Assembly: GCA_002325645.1 (NCBI GenBank)
Contig: DCSN01000035.1
Location: 1-10,276 of the forward strand
DNA length: 10,276 bases
Reading direction: 5' to 3'
Origin: Pseudanabaena sp. UBA1465
Lineage (GTDB): Bacteria; Cyanobacteriota; Cyanobacteriia; Pseudanabaenales; Pseudanabaenaceae
A model generated the notes under the pieces. That model searched no databases. It was not told the origin of the DNA and saw nothing but the letters and a program-made list of their open reading frames with translations. Position 1 is the stretch's first letter, and each line of letters begins with the position of its first letter. The translations under genes and the position numbers were made by a program. Positions 6,797 to 10,276 of this stretch are shown piece after piece.

Positions 6797-8380
6797 ATGA
6801 AACCTCTTAATTTTCAAGAAGAACTTAGTTTACTTATTCGTGCCAAATGCCCGATTATTTATATCGTGACATGGGAAGAGGAGCGTGCGGAAAAGTCGAT
6901 CGCGCAGGTGGCTCAGGAATGTAGCCCACCGCGCCAGATGTTGTATTACGATTTGGTGCGTGGTTTTGAGCATAATCAGGAGGGCAAAAATAATTTATTG
7001 CAAGCCTTGCAAATTGTGGAAAATAGTGATCGCCAAAGCGCCAGTATTTATATATTTCGCGATCTGCATCGCCGCCTCGCGTCCCAGCGTCTTGATGAAA
7101 TTTTTGTGCGCCAATTGCGAAATCTCTATCGCAGTTTTCGGAGTTCGCGCAAGACCCTAATTTTGTTGAGTCCTTTATTGGAAATGCCTTCAGAACTTGA
7201 GGAACAGGTTGCTGTACTTTATTTCCCGCTACCCGAAAATGCGGAGATTCGCCATATCATCGAGCAGATGATTCCCGCCGAGCAGTTACGACTGACAGGG
7301 AATAGCCTCGAACAATTAGTCAAAGCTTGTATGGGCATGACTCGCGATCGCATTTGTCACACCCTTTCCAAATCGATTGTGCAGAAGCATTATCTCAATG
7401 AATCGGATATTGATCGGGTTCTATTGGAAAAACAAAAACGGATTCGGCAAACGGAATTTTTAGAATTTTTTACGCCCAATGAAACCCTCGATAATATTGG
7501 TGGTTTAGATAATTTCAAGCTGTGGCTGATGCAGCGTCAATTAGCTTTTTCCGATGAAGCGAGAGCCTATGGCTTGCCAAATCCGAGGGGGGTTTTATTA
7601 TTAGGAATTCAAGGTACGGGTAAAAGTCTTTGTGCCAAGGCGATCGCCAATCTTTGGCGTTTACCATTGTTGCGGTTGGATGTGGGGCGTTTGTTTGGTA
7701 GCTTAGTTGGTCAGTCCGAAAGCCGCACCCGTCAAACGATTCAGTTGGCCGAAGCCCTTGCGCCCTGTATTCTCTGGATTGATGAAATCGATAAGGCTTT
7801 TGGAGGAATCGCGAATAGTATGGGCGATTCGGGAACTAGTCAGCGTGTATTAGGCACTCTATTAACATGGATGCAGGAAAAATCTAGTCCTGTATTTGTG
7901 GTTGCTACGGCAAATAATATCCATGCCTTACCACCAGAACTATTGCGGAAAGGAAGGTTTGATGAATTGTTCTTTATCAATTTACCGACCTATGAAGAGC
8001 GCAAGGAGATCTTTCTGCTCCATTTGAAGCGATTCCGTCCGATGGAATTACGAAATTTTGATATTGATCAAATGGCGACGATTTCTAAAGAATTTAGTGG
8101 GGCGGAAATTGAACAGGCGATCGTCGAAGGAATGTATCGGGCTTTCCATGAACAGCGTGATGTGAATACTGAAGATATCATCGGCGCAATTAAGGAAACC
8201 TATCCTTTGGCAAGCACGGCAAGGGAACAAATTAGTTTTATGCAGTCATGGGCTACGCAGGGACGGGCGCGAAGTGCTTCGAGAGGTGAAGTGGTTAACC
8301 TTGCACCTGATAAACCTGAAAAGACTAAGCAGCGCCCTCTACCACTCCCTCCCCTCCCCCAAATTAAATCAAACCCATGA
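6797..8380 (+). CDS. ycf46: Ycf46-family AAA+ ATPase
   Basis: A soluble AAA+ protein of 527 residues, close to the usual Ycf46 length. Residues 1-215 are the family-specific N-terminal region (CPIIYIVTWEEERAEKSI near 18-35), which looks like a degenerate nucleotide-binding fold without its own Walker A. The AAA+ core runs from about 225 to 470: entry motif LDNIGGLDNFK (231-241), Walker A GIQGTGKS (270-277), Walker B CILWIDE with D329/E330, sensor-1 N373/N374, the arginine-bearing LLRKGRFDE (382-390), and the C-terminal SGAEIEQAI (434-442). A Pro-rich tail (513-527) follows. Ycf46 occurs in cyanobacteria and some red-lineage plastids; from memory, the Synechocystis protein has been tied to inorganic-carbon responses. 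Its direct substrate is not evident. The stop overlaps the DUF3038 start by 4 bp, so the two are translationally coupled. The ATG at 6797 has no clear ribosome binding site. Confidence 0.9.
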   Translation: MKPLNFQEELSLLIRAKCPIIYIVTWEEERAEKSIAQVAQECSPPRQMLYYDLVRGFEHNQEGKNNLLQALQIVENSDRQSASIYIFRDLHRRLASQRLDEIFVRQLRNLYRSFRSSRKTLILLSPLLEMPSELEEQVAVLYFPLPENAEIRHIIEQMIPAEQLRLTGNSLEQLVKACMGMTRDRICHTLSKSIVQKHYLNESDIDRVLLEKQKRIRQTEFLEFFTPNETLDNIGGLDNFKLWLMQRQLAFSDEARAYGLPNPRGVLLLGIQGTGKSLCAKAIANLWRLPLLRLDVGRLFGSLVGQSESRTRQTIQLAEALAPCILWIDEIDKAFGGIANSMGDSGTSQRVLGTLLTWMQEKSSPVFVVATANNIHALPPELLRKGRFDELFFINLPTYEERKEIFLLHLKRFRPMELRNFDIDQMATISKEFSGAEIEQAIVEGMYRAFHEQRDVNTEDIIGAIKETYPLASTAREQISFMQSWATQGRARSASRGEVVNLAPDKPEKTKQRPLPLPPLPQIKSNP

Positions 8381-8928
8381 CTCCCCATTCCGCGACTTCC
8401 TTTGATAATTCTGATTTGCCGCAATTGCAGGCGATTAAGGCTCATTTGGATTTAGTATTGTTGGCTTTGGAGGCGTTAACAGGTTTGGGTTCCGATGAGA
8501 TGTTGGTGGTTGCCGAAAAGTTAGGGCTAGAGGAAATTTTAAGCGATCGCATTACTCTGTGGCGGTTGCGACAAGCCAGCCCGTTACGCAAGGGCAAGGG
8601 GCGCAAAAAGCTAGATGTCGATGAGGCGAGAGCCATGACTCTGATTAGTTGCACTTTAGCGGCTCAGCAACAATTCGCTATTCGCAATGCCGTCGCTCAG
8701 CTAGAAAAATGCACGGCTCTCAAACGTTTACCCTATCGTGAACCGATCCTTGGCGACTATCTCGATCGCTTTAATACGCTGTATCAAGAACGGATGGCTG
8801 AAGAAGAACAGGCAAAACCCGAAGCAATCCAGAGATTAGCGTTAAAATTATTAGTAGATCTGTTGTTTTACAGTTCCCAAATCGGTTCACGTCGTCTTTG
8901 GGTTGCCCTATTTGAAAGAAGCCAGTAA
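8377..8928 (+). CDS. DUF3038 family protein
   Basis: A 183-residue soluble protein matching what I know of DUF3038, an uncharacterised family restricted to cyanobacteria. It is mostly helical: LPQLQAIKAHLDLVLLALEAL (14-34, quoted by position, hydrophobic heptad-like), LVVAEKLGLEEIL, then the conserved-looking LWRLRQASPLRKGKGRKKLD around 61-80, a helix at 82-107, and LPYREPILGDYLDRF near 118-132. The basic patch at 70-79 could bind nucleic acid or an acidic partner. There is no signal peptide, transmembrane helix or enzyme motif. The start codon lies within the ATGA overlap with ycf46, which fixes the start and implies matched expression. DUF4335 follows 43 bp downstream. Confidence 0.85.
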   Translation: MTPHSATSFDNSDLPQLQAIKAHLDLVLLALEALTGLGSDEMLVVAEKLGLEEILSDRITLWRLRQASPLRKGKGRKKLDVDEARAMTLISCTLAAQQQFAIRNAVAQLEKCTALKRLPYREPILGDYLDRFNTLYQERMAEEEQAKPEAIQRLALKLLVDLLFYSSQIGSRRLWVALFERSQ

Positions 8929-8931
8929 AAC

Positions 8932-8960
8932 TTTTAAATTTTGCTTTGCAAAATTTAAAA
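8932..8960. repeat. perfect 13-bp-arm AT-rich palindrome between DUF3038 and DUF4335
   Basis: Arms 8932-8944 and 8948-8960 pair exactly around loop TTT (8945-8947), with centre GCTTTGC as in the hairpin at 5807-5851. It starts 3 bp after the DUF3038 stop and ends 11 bp before the next ATG, filling most of the gap. In RNA it would sit where a ribosome binds, so it could lower DUF4335 translation or mark a processing point within the operon. Confidence 0.8.
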
Positions 8961-8971
8961 CATAAAAAACT

Positions 8972-10258
8972 ATGCGTAACTCATCGTCAAAATCAAATAT
9001 CTTCAACCGTTGCTATGACTTACCAACCTGCTCGCTAGAGGTGTGGACAGAGCGATCGCCTCTGTCTGATTGGCAGTCACAGATTGTGGCGCAAAATTTG
9101 CGCTTTCAGTTGCGCTTAGCAAATGGGCAGAAAATCATTAAGGGCAATCAGCAGCAAATTACGAATTTGATTGAGGCAGTGACCACCTATTGTGATCGCT
9201 GGTTAGCTCAAGATGACTTTGAGACTCTCGATCATGCCATTGAGATTCCCCAATTATCGAGATTAAAACTCTCAACTTTGCAATTATTCGACCTTTACGA
9301 GGGTTTAGAACTCTGTGCCAATGAGTTTGTGATTTTGCCGAATGTGGTGCTAGAAGTGCGCCGCCTCAATCCCAATTGGCTCAAAGTTATTGCAGGGGCG
9401 ATCGCCATTGTGGGAGTCACCATTGGTGCAGTGCGTCTTATTGCTCCTCCCTTTGGTGAGCAGCCCACCTATCAAATTGCGTCTACTCCCGCCGCCTCAT
9501 CTCCTGAAAAAGTATCTGTCGCACCTTCAGAGCGTCCATCGGAAAACACGGCAAAAACTACCGATTTACCCAAATCTACTAATTCATTACCTAATGCCGC
9601 GATCGCCCCTGCCGCCCCAAATACTTCTCAAACTCCCCAAGATCTAAATCAAGATCTAAATCAAGATCTAAATCAAGATCTCAGGCGTGAAGCAAAAACT
9701 AGCGTAAAAACGAATAAGACTGCGATTGCCCCTGCACCAAGTAATAACTCGACTAGTAGCGATCGCCAAAGAGCATCCGCAAATCCTCCTGCGATCGCTG
9801 ATGGCATGATTACAGATAGTGCAACTTCCCAATCAAGACGTTGGGAACTTCCGAATAAAGATGCTTCTTCATCTCCAACAATTGCCGCAGAATCCTCTAA
9901 ACCTTTACCTGCTGCACCATCTGCAAAAATATTGCTCCCCTCACCAACTTCACGATCTGCAAATATAAATACCCCGATCAATATTAAAGTTTCGCGAATT
10001 CAATCGGAATTATCTAGCGATATTACTACGGATTTAACAAATTATCTGCAATCTCAAAAACTCACTAGCTCAGCAACAGGAACCCTAATTCTGCAACTAG
10101 AGATGTCAGACGATCGCCTGAGCAATATATTGATTGATTATCAAAATTCGACCTTAAAAGATAACAAGGCGATCGCTGAAATAGAAAATATACTTCGCCA
10201 ATGGCGATCGCCTAGTTCCGCAACAGACAAAATACGATTGATTTTAAATTTGAAGTAA
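8972..10258 (+). CDS. DUF4335 family membrane protein with long disordered tail
   Basis: A 428-residue protein. Residues about 14-130 match the DUF4335 domain as I know it, starting with YDLPTCSLEVW (15-25) and continuing through LRFQLRL and a helix at about 62-80. A single transmembrane helix covers about 136-157. Basic residues before it (R130, R131, K138) predict the N-terminal domain in the cytoplasm and the rest outside. Residues about 158-335 are low complexity (Ala, Pro, Ser, Thr, Asn), including a QDLN repeat at 223-237. A C-terminal segment at about 336-428 looks folded, with strands IKVSRIQSEL, TLILQLEMSD and IRLILNL. DUF4335 is uncharacterised and, from memory, often follows DUF3038 in cyanobacteria. 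The C-terminus could span or touch the wall, but no named wall-binding motif is seen. No Shine-Dalgarno precedes the ATG. Confidence 0.85.
   Translation: MRNSSSKSNIFNRCYDLPTCSLEVWTERSPLSDWQSQIVAQNLRFQLRLANGQKIIKGNQQQITNLIEAVTTYCDRWLAQDDFETLDHAIEIPQLSRLKLSTLQLFDLYEGLELCANEFVILPNVVLEVRRLNPNWLKVIAGAIAIVGVTIGAVRLIAPPFGEQPTYQIASTPAASSPEKVSVAPSERPSENTAKTTDLPKSTNSLPNAAIAPAAPNTSQTPQDLNQDLNQDLNQDLRREAKTSVKTNKTAIAPAPSNNSTSSDRQRASANPPAIADGMITDSATSQSRRWELPNKDASSSPTIAAESSKPLPAAPSAKILLPSPTSRSANINTPINIKVSRIQSELSSDITTDLTNYLQSQKLTSSATGTLILQLEMSDDRLSNILIDYQNSTLKDNKAIAEIENILRQWRSPSSATDKIRLILNLK
9638..9681 (+). repeat. 12-bp in-frame tandem repeat, 3.7 copies
   Basis: CAAGATCTAAAT is repeated perfectly at 9638-9649, 9650-9661 and 9662-9673, with a further 8 bp at 9674-9681. 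It encodes QDLN three times plus QDL in the outer disordered tail of the DUF4335 protein. Perfect identity points to recent slippage expansion. Confidence 0.9.
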
Positions 10259-10276
10259 TATAGCAATCCGAAATGA

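Larger units (their letters stand above)
220..10211. repeat. HIP1 octamers GCGATCGC, 19 copies dispersed across the window
   Basis: Copies begin at 220, 626, 791, 2096, 2349, 2757, 3151, 4706, 6198, 7344, 7640, 8543, 9052, 9398, 9599, 9759, 9791, 10169 and 10204. HIP1 is the highly iterated palindrome of many cyanobacterial genomes, often linked to methylation of the site. All copies here lie inside genes. The count was made by eye and may miss one or two. Confidence 0.85.

Noticed and set aside
8270..8281. CGAAG-TG-CTTCG palindrome in the 3' end of ycf46 as another repeat copy
   Set aside because: Arms are only 5 bp, the loop is 2 nt, and the sequence is in frame in the Arg/Ser-rich tail; chance is sufficient.
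9673..9981. Minus-strand ORF of 102 codons opposite the DUF4335 gene
   Set aside because: It is a shadow of the low-complexity Ala/Pro/Ser region; its Gly/Ala-rich composition follows from the opposite strand.

Overview
The window is chromosomal DNA from a cyanobacterium. The strongest sign is the octamer GCGATCGC (HIP1): I count 19 copies in about 10.3 kb, against roughly one per 65 kb by chance. The gene content agrees: a phylloquinone-type MenG/UbiE methyltransferase, a Ycf46 AAA+ ATPase, and two families I know only from cyanobacteria (DUF3038 and DUF4335). The many short perfect palindromes between genes suggest a Pseudanabaena-like lineage, but that is only an impression. I see no mobile-element gene, CRISPR array, tRNA or rRNA.

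Layout. On the minus strand, right to left, menG/ubiE (2312-3019) and rodA (1048-2304) lie 7 bp apart and are probably one operon. mdh (31-972) follows on the same strand behind a perfect palindrome (1011-1047). On the plus strand, starting divergently from menG, there is a membrane-anchored hypothetical protein (3125-3778). A 351-bp AT-rich gap with its own long inverted repeat comes next, then a GAF/HD-GYP signalling protein (4130-5797), a two-domain hypothetical protein (5956-6711), and the run ycf46 (6797-8380), DUF3038 (8377-8928) and DUF4335 (8972-10258). ycf46 and DUF3038 overlap by 4 bp.

How the genes may work together. menG/rodA/mdh is housekeeping: quinone synthesis, peptidoglycan elongation and malate/oxaloacetate conversion. 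The HD-GYP protein probably degrades a cyclic dinucleotide in response to a signal at its GAF domain. ycf46, DUF3038 and DUF4335 look like a compact system: a soluble AAA+ ATPase, a small soluble helical protein, and a membrane protein with a cytoplasmic DUF4335 domain and a long disordered outer tail. This is the best candidate here for an undescribed assembly.

Structure between genes. Every same-strand gap of 43 bp or more holds a perfect or nearly perfect inverted repeat. Four of these have exactly 3-nt loops (GAA or TTT), and none is followed by a clear T-tract. They look more like a family of small dispersed palindromes, perhaps recruited as 3'-end signals, than like ordinary intrinsic terminators.
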